From contig NZ_JBMGQR010000011.1 of assembly GCF_049059935.1 (NCBI RefSeq), positions 24,811 to 88,810 on the forward strand: a stretch of DNA of 64,000 bases. The letters run 5' to 3'. Position numbers and translations under genes: made by a program. The notes beneath the pieces were generated by a model. That model searched no databases and had not been told where the DNA came from. It saw only the letters and a list, made by a program, of their open reading frames with translations. This DNA comes from JAURVT01 sp049059935. Its GTDB lineage: Bacteria > Actinomycetota > Actinomycetes > Propionibacteriales > Nocardioidaceae. Every line of letters begins with the position of its first letter. Positions within the stretch are counted from its first letter, which is position 1. Below, piece after piece: positions 58,185 to 64,000 of this stretch.

Positions 58185-58576
58185 GACCGGTCTCCCTTGA
58201 CCTCGGCGACGTCGCGCTTGACGTTCTCGACCGCACGCTCGGGCGTGACCGAGACCTGGCCGACCTGCTTCTTGCCGACCAGGGCGGCCAGGCCCGCGCC
58301 GGCGAACAGCACGACGGTGACGATGAGCGCGGCGAGCCACAGGTCGACGAGCAGCGCCAGCGCGATGATCGCCGTGGCGACGAGCGCGCCGACGCCGTAC
58401 AGCGCCAGGACGCCGGCGGCGCTGAACAGACCGGCACCGAGCCCGGCGTGCCGGACGGTGTCGCGGATCTCGATCTTGGCCAGCTGCATCTCGTCGCGGA
58501 CGAGCCGGCTGGTCTGCTCGGACAGCTGACCGAGCAGCTGCCCGACCGATGCGTCGGAGGTCGGTGGGGTGGTCAT
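58181..58576 (-). CDS. actinobacterial holin-X (holin superfamily III) membrane protein
   Basis: A 131-residue protein with an N-terminal amphipathic helix (LGQLSEQTSRLVRDEMQLAKIEI) and two transmembrane helices (residues about 50-70 and 76-98). VRDEMQLAKIEIRD is typical of the family. Despite the name it is a chromosomal envelope protein here, with no phage genes around. First gene of the operon with DUF3618 and YihY. ATG 58576. Confidence 0.85.
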   Translation of the reverse strand: MTTPPTSDASVGQLLGQLSEQTSRLVRDEMQLAKIEIRDTVRHAGLGAGLFSAAGVLALYGVGALVATAIIALALLVDLWLAALIVTVVLFAGAGLAALVGKKQVGQVSVTPERAVENVKRDVAEVKGDRS

Positions 58577-58685
58577 GGACGGCTCCTGGGGATGGGGGGC
58601 ACGGCGGGAGGCGACGGCCTCACCGTCCCGTGGGTCGAACGTAGAACGGGCCGCCGACGGCCGCACGACGGGACGAAACGGTCGA

Positions 58686-59558
58686 TCAGGGCGTGGGCGT
58701 GCCGCCGGTGACGGCGATCGTCGAACCGCTCGCGTACGACGCGTCGTCGGAGGCGAGGTAGACGTAGGCGGACGCGATCTCGCCGGGCTGGCCGACGCGT
58801 CCGAGCGGAGCCTGCTCACCGAACTCCGGCAGCGCCTCGGTGGGCTGGCCGCCGGCCACCTGCAGGGGCGTCCAGAACGGGCCGGGCGCGACGACGTTGA
58901 CGCGCACGCCCTTGGGCGCGAGCTGCTGGGCGAGCGCCTTGCTGAACGTGTTGATCGCGGCCTTGGTGGTCGCGTAGTCGAGCAGTCCCGGCGACGGCGT
59001 GTACGCCTGCTGCGACGAGGTGGTGATGATGCTCGCGCCCGGCTGGAGGTGCGGGACGGCGGCCTTGCACAGCCAGAACAGCGCGTGGACGTTGGTGCGC
59101 ATCGTCGCGTCGAACTGCTCGCTCGACAGGTCGGCGATGTCCTCGACGAACTGCTGCTTGCCGGCCACCGACACCACGACGTCGATGCCGCCGAGCTCGT
59201 CGACGGCCTTCTGCACCAGCGCGGTGTTGCCCTCCTCGACCGACAGGTCCCCGGGCACGGTCACGGCCCGGCGGCCCTCCTTCTCGACGAGCGCGACGAC
59301 CTCACGGGCGTCCGGCTCCTCCTCGGGCAGGTACGACAGGACGACGTCGGCGCCCTCGCGGGCGTACGCGATCGCCACCGCGCGTCCGATGCCGGAGTCG
59401 GCGCCGGTGACGATCGCGCGCTTGCCGGCCAGCCGACCGGTGCCGACGTACGACTCCTCGCCGTGGTCGGCGCGCGGCGTCATCTGCGACGCCAGCCCCG
59501 GCTCGGGCTGGCTCTGCTCGGGCTGGTCCTGCTCGGGGGTGCGGGGGTCGTTGCTCAC
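58686..59558 (-). CDS. SDR-family oxidoreductase (YghA-like)
   Basis: A 290-residue short-chain dehydrogenase with a 40-residue acidic leader. The cofactor motif is TGADSGIGRA. Catalytic residues are Ser in ITTSSQQAY, Tyr and Lys in DYATTKAAI. The GAVVPFWTPLQ-like PG motif (VVAPGPFWTPLQ) and the C-terminal SGSTIAVTGGTP fit the stress-associated YghA/YhdF branch. GTG 59558. Substrate unknown. Confidence 0.87.
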   Translation of the reverse strand: MSNDPRTPEQDQPEQSQPEPGLASQMTPRADHGEESYVGTGRLAGKRAIVTGADSGIGRAVAIAYAREGADVVLSYLPEEEPDAREVVALVEKEGRRAVTVPGDLSVEEGNTALVQKAVDELGGIDVVVSVAGKQQFVEDIADLSSEQFDATMRTNVHALFWLCKAAVPHLQPGASIITTSSQQAYTPSPGLLDYATTKAAINTFSKALAQQLAPKGVRVNVVAPGPFWTPLQVAGGQPTEALPEFGEQAPLGRVGQPGEIASAYVYLASDDASYASGSTIAVTGGTPTP

Positions 59559-59583
59559 GGGGGTCTGCCCTTCGACGTGGGTG

Positions 59584-59605
59584 CGCCGCCGCGGACGCGG
59601 CGGCG
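59584..59605. terminator. hairpin between the two dehydrogenase genes
   Basis: Perfect 10-base arms CGCCGCCGCG (59584-59593) and CGCGGCGGCG (59596-59605) around GA, 36 bases after the upstream dehydrogenase stop. Confidence 0.55.
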
Positions 59606-59641
59606 GAGCCCCGGCGCAGGTTCAGACCGAGGAGGGGTGGA

Positions 59642-60442
59642 TCAGATGGTGGCGACGGACCCGGAGTCGACGCGGTAGTTCGAGCCGTTGACGAACGAGG
59701 CGCGGTCCGAGCACAGGAAGGCCACCACGTTGGCGACCTCCTCGGGCTCGCCGCGACGCTTGAGCTCCATGTAGGGACGCTCCTCGTCCAGGAACGACTC
59801 GATGGCCTCGTCGGTGGAGGTGCCGAGCTCGTCGGCCCGCTTCTCCATCATCGCGTCGGTCATCGGGGTGGAGATGAAGGCGGGCGACACGCAGTTCACG
59901 AGCAGGCCCTCCTTGGCGTAGCTGCGCGACAGGCCCTTGCCCAGCGCGAGCACGCCCGCCTTGGCGGCGCAGTAGGGGAGCTCGTCGTCGTACGGCTGCA
60001 GGGCGTCCTCGGACGTCATCAGCACGATGCGTCCCCACCCGCCTCGACGCAGCGCCGGCAGGAACGCCTGCAGCAGGCGGACCGGGCCCATCAGGTCGAT
60101 GTCGACCGTGGTCGCCCAGCCCTCCTCGTCGATCTCGTGGAACAGGCCCTGCGCGCCGGTCACGCCGGAGGACTGCACCAGGATGTCGATGTCGCCGACC
60201 GCGTCGGCCACCCGGGTCTGGAGCGCCTGCACCGACTCGGTGCTGGTGACGTCCGCGGCGAAGGCGAAGAGCCTGCCCTCGGGCGCCTCGAGCTTCGCGG
60301 CGGACGCGTCGAGCGACTCCTGGTCGACGTCGCTGAGGACGACGGTCGCGCCCTCCTCGAGCAGCAGGCGCGCGGTGTGCCAGCCGATGCCGGAGTCGCC
60401 ACCGGTGATCAGGGCTGTGCGGTCCGAGATGCCGAGGTCCAT
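59642..60442 (-). CDS. SDR-family oxidoreductase
   Basis: A 266-residue short-chain dehydrogenase. Cofactor motif TGGDSGIGWHTA, acidic NAD-type SDVDQ after strand 2, NAG-like segment QSSGVTG, catalytic Ser in VLMTSEDAL, and Tyr and Lys in YCAAKAGVLAL. VNCVSPAFISTPMTD and NYRVDSGSVATI end the fold. The VQSSG form of NNAG is a mild variant. ATG 60442. It shares low similarity with the next SDR downstream. Confidence 0.87.
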   Translation of the reverse strand: MDLGISDRTALITGGDSGIGWHTARLLLEEGATVVLSDVDQESLDASAAKLEAPEGRLFAFAADVTSTESVQALQTRVADAVGDIDILVQSSGVTGAQGLFHEIDEEGWATTVDIDLMGPVRLLQAFLPALRRGGWGRIVLMTSEDALQPYDDELPYCAAKAGVLALGKGLSRSYAKEGLLVNCVSPAFISTPMTDAMMEKRADELGTSTDEAIESFLDEERPYMELKRRGEPEEVANVVAFLCSDRASFVNGSNYRVDSGSVATI

Positions 60443-60536
60443 GCGGGTGCTCCACTCAGGTAGGTCAGCGCCGTCGCGAGTCGCACGCGCAGGCGCTGGA
60501 GGTAGGGGACGACCCCCGAGGGTCGCGGGCGGGCCA

Positions 60537-60821
60537 TCAGACCGCGATCTCCTCGCGGGCCAGGTCCTCACGCTCGCGGGTGGTCAGGCCACCCCAGACA
60601 CCGAAGGGCTCGCGCACCTGCAGAGCGTGCTCCAGGCACTCTCGCACCACGGGGCAGCGGGCGCAGAACGCCTTGGCGGCGGACTCGCGGGCGGCGCGGC
60701 GGGGGCCGCGCTCGAACTCGGGCGAGAAGAAGGTCTCGGGCTCGGCGTCGTTGCACGCGCCCTCGAACTGCCAGTCGTAGGTCTCGTGGATCGGCATGGG
60801 GAGGCGGGACAGATTGGCCAT
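60537..60821 (-). CDS. WhiB-family iron-sulfur transcriptional regulator (copy 2)
   Basis: A 94-residue Wbl protein with cysteines at 23, 53, 56 and 62, the EPFGVWGGL turn and an acidic tail. It is a close paralogue of the protein at 28111-28395, differing mainly in the first 20 residues and the tail. Its upstream region also shares an element with that gene, which suggests a duplication together with its control region. Target genes unknown. ATG 60821. Confidence 0.92.
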   Translation of the reverse strand: MANLSRLPMPIHETYDWQFEGACNDAEPETFFSPEFERGPRRAARESAAKAFCARCPVVRECLEHALQVREPFGVWGGLTTREREDLAREEIAV

Positions 60822-60876
60822 GGGGGGCTCCTTCGCAGCTGCTCCGCTCGAGGCCTCGGGGTCGAAGCCGTGCGAA

Positions 60877-60903
60877 GAACTTGTTCAAAACCTAGTCACA
60901 ACT
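60877..60903 (-). promoter_or_regulatory. conserved whiB upstream element, copy 2
   Basis: On the minus strand AGTTGTGACTAGGTTTTGAA matches the element before the first whiB gene, with a plausible -10 TAGGTT. The palindrome GAACTTGTTC (60877-60886) is on the other side of the element than in copy 1. Confidence 0.55.
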
Positions 60904-60965
60904 GCGTCACGCATCAACCCGAGTGCGTAGGTTCGGTCCGAACGGCGTCCGTCGTCCCGGTGGCC

Positions 60966-60971
60966 TAGCGT
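60966..60971 (+). promoter_or_regulatory. -10 element of a leaderless promoter (60979 gene)
   Basis: TAGCGT is followed by 7 bases and GTG 60979. Confidence 0.45.
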
Positions 60972-60978
60972 CGTGGGG

Positions 60979-61350
60979 GTGACCCAGACCCTGAGCAAGA
61001 CCATGTCGGCCGCGACGGCCGCCTACGCCGCGTTCGCGCTGGCCAAGCCCCGGCACCTCGGTGCCGCGATCACCGACGACGCCCGTGGCCAGGAGCGCTA
61101 CGACCTCGTCGCCACCACGTTCGGCTTCCGCGACCTCGCCGTCTCGATCGCCGCGCTGCGCGGCACCCCGTCGGTGACGCAGGCCGCGATGCTCGTGCGC
61201 ATCGGCCTCGACCTCAGCGACGGCGCCATGCTGGCCGCGTCCGCCCCCACGTCGAAGGCCCGCCAGAAGATCCTCGCCGTCACCGGCACGTGGGCCGCCC
61301 TGAACACCGCCGCACTGCTGGTCGACCGGCGTCGCGCCGGCCGGCGCTGA
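60979..61350 (+). CDS. hypothetical small membrane-associated protein
   Basis: A 123-residue protein, family not assigned with certainty. It has hydrophobic helices (AATAAYAAFALAKP, LAVSIAALRG, AVTGTWAALNTAALLVD) with YDLVATTFGFRDLAVSIAAL in the middle, reminiscent of DUF4267-type proteins. GTG 60979 is used; GTG 60973 is an alternative. The next gene follows after 12 bases. Confidence 0.65.
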   Translation: MTQTLSKTMSAATAAYAAFALAKPRHLGAAITDDARGQERYDLVATTFGFRDLAVSIAALRGTPSVTQAAMLVRIGLDLSDGAMLAASAPTSKARQKILAVTGTWAALNTAALLVDRRRAGRR

Positions 61351-61362
61351 GAGGAGCACCCC

Positions 61363-61605
61363 ATGAAGGCTTCAGAGATCACCTGGAACGACGAGGCGCA
61401 CGCCAAGATCCTCGACGACGCCGACCGCGTGCTGCGCGAGGCCGTCGTCGAGCTCGCCGGCAGCATGCAGGGCGAGCCGTGGGAGCAGGTGTACGAGGAG
61501 ATCAACGCCCGCATGAAGGGCCGCTTCATCGACTACCAGCCGGGGCCCGACGTGCGCAGGTACGCCGAGGCCGTCGCGGACGGCGACGTCCAGACCGATG
61601 CCTGA
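61363..61605 (+). CDS. hypothetical small acidic protein
   Basis: An 80-residue soluble, helix-rich protein: ITWNDEAHAKILDDADRVL and PWEQVYEEINARMKGRF. ATG 61363 follows AGAGGAG, a strong ribosome site. The gene overlaps the next by 8 bases and follows the previous by 12, so the three form a small operon. No family recognised. Confidence 0.68.
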   Translation: MKASEITWNDEAHAKILDDADRVLREAVVELAGSMQGEPWEQVYEEINARMKGRFIDYQPGPDVRRYAEAVADGDVQTDA

Positions 61606-61903
61606 GGGCGGTCTCGACGCCGCTGCGCTCGGCACGGCCGTCGGCTCGGGCGTCCCGCTGCTGATCGCCGCCCTCGACGGCGGGCTCGCCGACGACGGCG
61701 ACCTCGCCCGGCTCACCGCGACCCTGCTGGCCGAGCTGCCGTCGCAGGAGGCGCTGATGGGCACCGTGCTCACCGCCGCCACGGTGCTGTCACGGCTGTG
61801 CGACGAGGTGGGCCTCGACGTCGACGAGGTGCTCCCCCGCGTCGCGCAGGCCATCTCCTCGGGCCTGGAGGAGTCGGGCGAGGGGTCGTCGGGCCCGGCC
61901 TGA
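61598..61903 (+). CDS. hypothetical small protein
   Basis: A 101-residue Ala/Leu/Gly-rich helical protein (LLIAALDGGLADDGDLARL, VLSRLCDEVGLDVDEVLPRV). One Cys. ATG 61598 lies inside the end of the previous gene, implying coupling. No domain recognised. Confidence 0.62.
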   Translation: MPEGGLDAAALGTAVGSGVPLLIAALDGGLADDGDLARLTATLLAELPSQEALMGTVLTAATVLSRLCDEVGLDVDEVLPRVAQAISSGLEESGEGSSGPA

Positions 61904-61907
61904 GGCC

Positions 61908-62368
61908 CTAGGCCCCGTCCCGCTCGGCGGCGAGGTCGTCGTTCGTCCGGCCGGTCAGCACCGACCCGGGCTCGGTCGAGACCGGGTCGCGACGACGGTC
62001 CGCTCCGTCGTCGTCGACCTTGACCAGCAGCCAGTTGCGCTCCTGACCGCCCATCCGGGTGTGCGTCAGGGCCCAGGCACCGCCTCGCCGTCGCGGCGGG
62101 TCTCGTCGCGGTAGGTGCCGATGTCCCAGACGACCACCGTCCCGGCACCGGGGCCGGGACCGAGCACGCCCTCGAAGTCGAGGTAGGACAGCTCGTGGTC
62201 GTCCACCCGCACCGCCAGCCGCTTGTCGCGCGGATCGGTCGAGGGCCCCTTGGGCACGGCCCACGACGCGAGCACGTCGCCCACCTGCAGACGCAGGTCG
62301 TCGTGCAGCGTGGACGCCTGGTGCTTGTGGACCACGAACACGGGCGCGTCGTCGGCGGGCTCGGCCAT
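61908..62368 (-). pseudogene. broken LigD-type 3'-phosphoesterase domain gene
   Basis: The gene starts as a stand-alone LigD phosphoesterase domain: VFVVHKHQASTLHDDLRLQ, SWAVPKGPSTDPRDKRLAVRV, SYLDFEG and GTVVVWDIGTYRDET. In that frame it stops at 62066. The rest of the domain (GGAWALTHTRMG, NWLLVKVDDDGADRRRDPVST and SVLTGRTNDDLAAE) continues in another frame to the stop at 61908. The two frames meet near 62085, and about 15 residues usually present before GGWAL are missing. So a small deletion with a frameshift has probably inactivated it, unless a sequencing error is responsible. Confidence 0.75.
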
Positions 62369-62460
62369 GGTGCGACCGTACGTCGGCCTCCGGTGCCCGG
62401 CGTGGTGGAATGCGAGGCTGGGACGGTCGGCGCGGTGCCGACCACGGGGAGGGGAGCACC

Positions 62461-63165
62461 ATGGCTGAGTCGGACCACTGGATCGTCACCCGCCTGGCGC
62501 TCGAGCTCGGACGCGAGGTCGTCGACGCGCCCGGCGTGCAGGAGGCGCTGCAGCGCATCGTCGACGGCGCACCCGCCGTCGCCGGCTTCGACGCGTGCAG
62601 CGTGACGCTCGTCGACCGCACCCGCTACCGCACGGCGGTCAGCTCGGACCCGGCCGTCACCCGCGCCGACGAGCTGCAGTACGAGCTCGACGAGGGCCCG
62701 TGCGTCGACGCCGCCCAGGACCAGGAGCACTACACGGTTCGCGACGTCGCCCGCGACTCGCGCTGGCCACGGTGGGGACCGCAGGCCGCGCAGCTCGGGA
62801 TCGGCAGCGTGGTCGCCGTCCGGGTGCCGGTCGACAAGCAGGTCGTCGGCGCGATCAACCTGTACTGCCGCGACCCGCGTGACTTCGACGTCGACGACCT
62901 CGCCACCGGGTACCTGGTGGCCGGCCAGGTGGGCCTCGCGCTCGCGTCCGCGCTGCGGATCGAGCACCTGCGGACCGCCGTGGAGTCCCGCACCGTCATC
63001 GGCCAGGCGCAGGGCATCGTCATGCAGCGCTACGGCCTCGACGCCGAGACCGCGTGGCGCTCGATGACGCGGGTCTCGCAGCACCGCAACGTCAAGGTGC
63101 GCGAGGTCGCCGACCTGATCGTCCGCGACCGCGAGCTGCCGGGGCTGGCCGAGACCGCGGACTAG
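62461..63165 (+). CDS. GAF and ANTAR domain-containing antitermination regulator
   Basis: A 234-residue regulator. The N-terminal GAF domain (residues 25-170; DACSVTLVDRTRYRTAVSS, YELDEGPCVDAAQ) senses a ligand or stress. The C-terminal ANTAR domain (about 175-232; RTVIGQAQGIVMQRYGLDAETAW) binds RNA hairpins to promote antitermination. GAF-ANTAR pairs are typical of actinobacteria. ATG 62461 follows GGAGGGGAG. The stop codon shares CTAG with the stop of the convergent Nudix gene. Confidence 0.9.
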   Translation: MAESDHWIVTRLALELGREVVDAPGVQEALQRIVDGAPAVAGFDACSVTLVDRTRYRTAVSSDPAVTRADELQYELDEGPCVDAAQDQEHYTVRDVARDSRWPRWGPQAAQLGIGSVVAVRVPVDKQVVGAINLYCRDPRDFDVDDLATGYLVAGQVGLALASALRIEHLRTAVESRTVIGQAQGIVMQRYGLDAETAWRSMTRVSQHRNVKVREVADLIVRDRELPGLAETAD

Positions 63166-63632
63166 CGGACGAAGCCGGCCTCCGGACCGTCGTCGAGGGC
63201 GGAGGCGATGCGGCGGAGGAACTCGTCGTCCATCGCCGGGAGGGCCTCGCGGGCGTACCAGCCGACGTCGCTCGACTCGTCGTCGGCGACGTGGGCGGTG
63301 CCCGAGACGTAGCGGCACGCGAACGTCAGGTCGAGGTAGGTGGCGCGGTCGCCGTTGTCGTAGACCACCGGTCCGGTGACGGCCGTCGACGCGAGCCGCT
63401 CGACGACGACCTCGACGCCCGTCTCCTCGGCCACCTCGCGGCGGGCGGCGACGGCCGGCTCCTCGCCGGGATCGACGATGCCGGTGACGGGGGTCCAGCG
63501 TCCGTCGTCGGCGCGGCGCACGAGCAGCAGGCGGCCGTCGTCGTCCGTGACGACCGCGGTGACGCCGGGCAGCCAGAGCGGGTCGTGGCCGATCTTCTCG
63601 CGCAGCGCGGCGATGAAGTCCGGGATGGGCAC
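63162..63632 (-). CDS. Nudix hydrolase
   Basis: A 156-residue Nudix enzyme hydrolysing a nucleoside diphosphate derivative. The Nudix box is GIVDPGEEPAVAARREVAEE followed by TGV, at about residues 51-73, with the metal-binding REVAEE. Flanking strands TAVVTDDDGRLLLVRR and TYLDLTFACRYV are normal. GTG 63632. The substrate cannot be deduced. Confidence 0.88.
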   Translation of the reverse strand: MPIPDFIAALREKIGHDPLWLPGVTAVVTDDDGRLLLVRRADDGRWTPVTGIVDPGEEPAVAARREVAEETGVEVVVERLASTAVTGPVVYDNGDRATYLDLTFACRYVSGTAHVADDESSDVGWYAREALPAMDDEFLRRIASALDDGPEAGFVR

Positions 63633-63689
63633 GCGGGCTCCTCGTGGTGGGCGGACGACCATCGTCGCGCACGCCCCGTCCACGGCAGA

Positions 63690-63736
63690 AGACCGGTGTT
63701 GCGCCGGAGCTCGTGGCCCCGGCACGACACCGGTCT
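63690..63736. promoter_or_regulatory. inverted repeat between Nudix and CoA-transferase genes
   Basis: AGACCGGTGT (63690-63699) and ACACCGGTCT (63727-63736) are perfect 10-base arms with a 27-base interval. It may be a terminator for the CoA-transferase gene or an operator for the Nudix gene. Confidence 0.4.
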
Positions 63737-63826
63737 CCTGGTGGAGGTGCGGCCGTCTGCGTGAGTCGGACTCGCAGTGCGAGCGTAGGACGAATCGGAC
63801 GGCCCCGCACGACGAAGGCCAGTGGG

Positions 63827-64000
63827 TCAGGGGGTCCTGAGGTCCAGGCCGAGCCTGTCGGCGAGCTCGTCGGCGGTGGTGCCGTGGGTGTCGACGGCGG
63901 TGACGGTGCCGTCGGTCAGGTGAAAGGTGGCGTGGTCGGTGTAGACGCGGTCGACGCAGCCCAGGCCGGTGACGGGGTAGGTCAGGTCGGGCACGAGCTT
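63827..64000 (-). CDS. 3-oxoacid CoA-transferase subunit B, C-terminal part
   Basis: The last 57 codons of a gene running off the right edge. The sequence KLVPDLTYPVTGLGCVDRVY, then TDHATFHLTDG, is the end of the beta subunit of 3-oxoacid (succinyl- or acetoacetate-) CoA-transferase, where YPLTGLGCVDRVYTD is characteristic. It transfers CoA between acyl groups in ketone-body and short-chain acid use. The start and the alpha subunit gene are outside the window. Confidence 0.78.
   Translation of the reverse strand, partial: KLVPDLTYPVTGLGCVDRVYTDHATFHLTDGTVTAVDTHGTTADELADRLGLDLRTP

Noticed and set aside
57918..58576. Prophage lysis genes suggested by the holin-like name
   Set aside because: The family is chromosomal in actinobacteria and no phage structural, integrase or lysin genes are near.

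Overview
The window is a piece of a chromosome from a very GC-rich, free-living actinobacterium. The evidence is two WhiB regulators, a mycobacterial-type ergothioneine operon, a class E sortase, a GAF-ANTAR regulator, a probable 6C small RNA, pervasive GTG starts and many leaderless promoters of the TAnnnT type. The order purA, DUF3151 gene, fba, TrmH-type methyltransferase, pyrE matches that remembered from Mycobacterium tuberculosis (Rv0357c to Rv0382c), with the ergothioneine genes inserted. The gene set would fit Nocardioidaceae (Aeromicrobium or Nocardioides-like), but that family assignment is only an inference. There is no tRNA, rRNA, prophage, transposase or CRISPR array in the window.

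Layout. 0-4 kb: purine genes purD and purA (minus strand) and a divergent lipid kinase. 3.7-8.4 kb: minus-strand operon egtA-egtB-egtC-egtD plus a DUF3151 gene, all joined by 4-base overlaps or a 1-base gap. 8.6-14.1 kb: an orphan AbiEi-like gene, class II aldolase, a CoA-disulfide-reductase-like flavoprotein, an RNA methyltransferase, pyrE and a sortase. 14.1-18.4 kb: a class I aminotransferase, the 6C RNA, an esterase and a DrrAB-type drug exporter. 18.4-28.4 kb: a large AfsR/SARP-like regulator, thioredoxin, a PHP-domain protein, a flavin oxidase, membrane proteins, a spermidine-synthase-like protein, a PrmC-related methyltransferase and whiB. 28.5-32.8 kb: a sugar ABC transporter with its LacI repressor and two near-identical operators. 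32.8-41.5 kb: small envelope proteins, a secreted S53 peptidase, a GH3 beta-glucosidase, Nei glycosylase, a diguanylate cyclase-like protein and an ArsR regulator. 41.6-44.4 kb: fatty acid desaturase operon with its ferredoxin reductase. 44.5-47.7 kb: peptidoglycan amidase, ECF sigma factor with an Asp23-like partner, AraC regulator. 48.1-53.3 kb: two large secreted low-complexity proteins, one with six long Gly/Ser/Thr repeats. 53.6-64 kb: a class IV aminotransferase, catalase, an envelope operon (holin-X, DUF3618, YihY), two dehydrogenases, a second whiB, a broken LigD-type phosphoesterase gene, GAF-ANTAR and Nudix genes, and the end of a CoA-transferase subunit.

Redox defence is a recurring theme: ergothioneine synthesis, thioredoxin, CoA-disulfide reductase-like flavoprotein, catalase with a 7-1-7 inverted repeat in its leader, and two WhiB proteins that share a promoter-proximal element.

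The most unusual features are: families of long, near-perfect palindromes placed just after stop codons; the tandem-repeat surface protein with late Cys-x8-Cys inserts; the pair of LacI operators about 1.1 kb apart; and a class IV aminotransferase whose catalytic lysine position is occupied by histidine.
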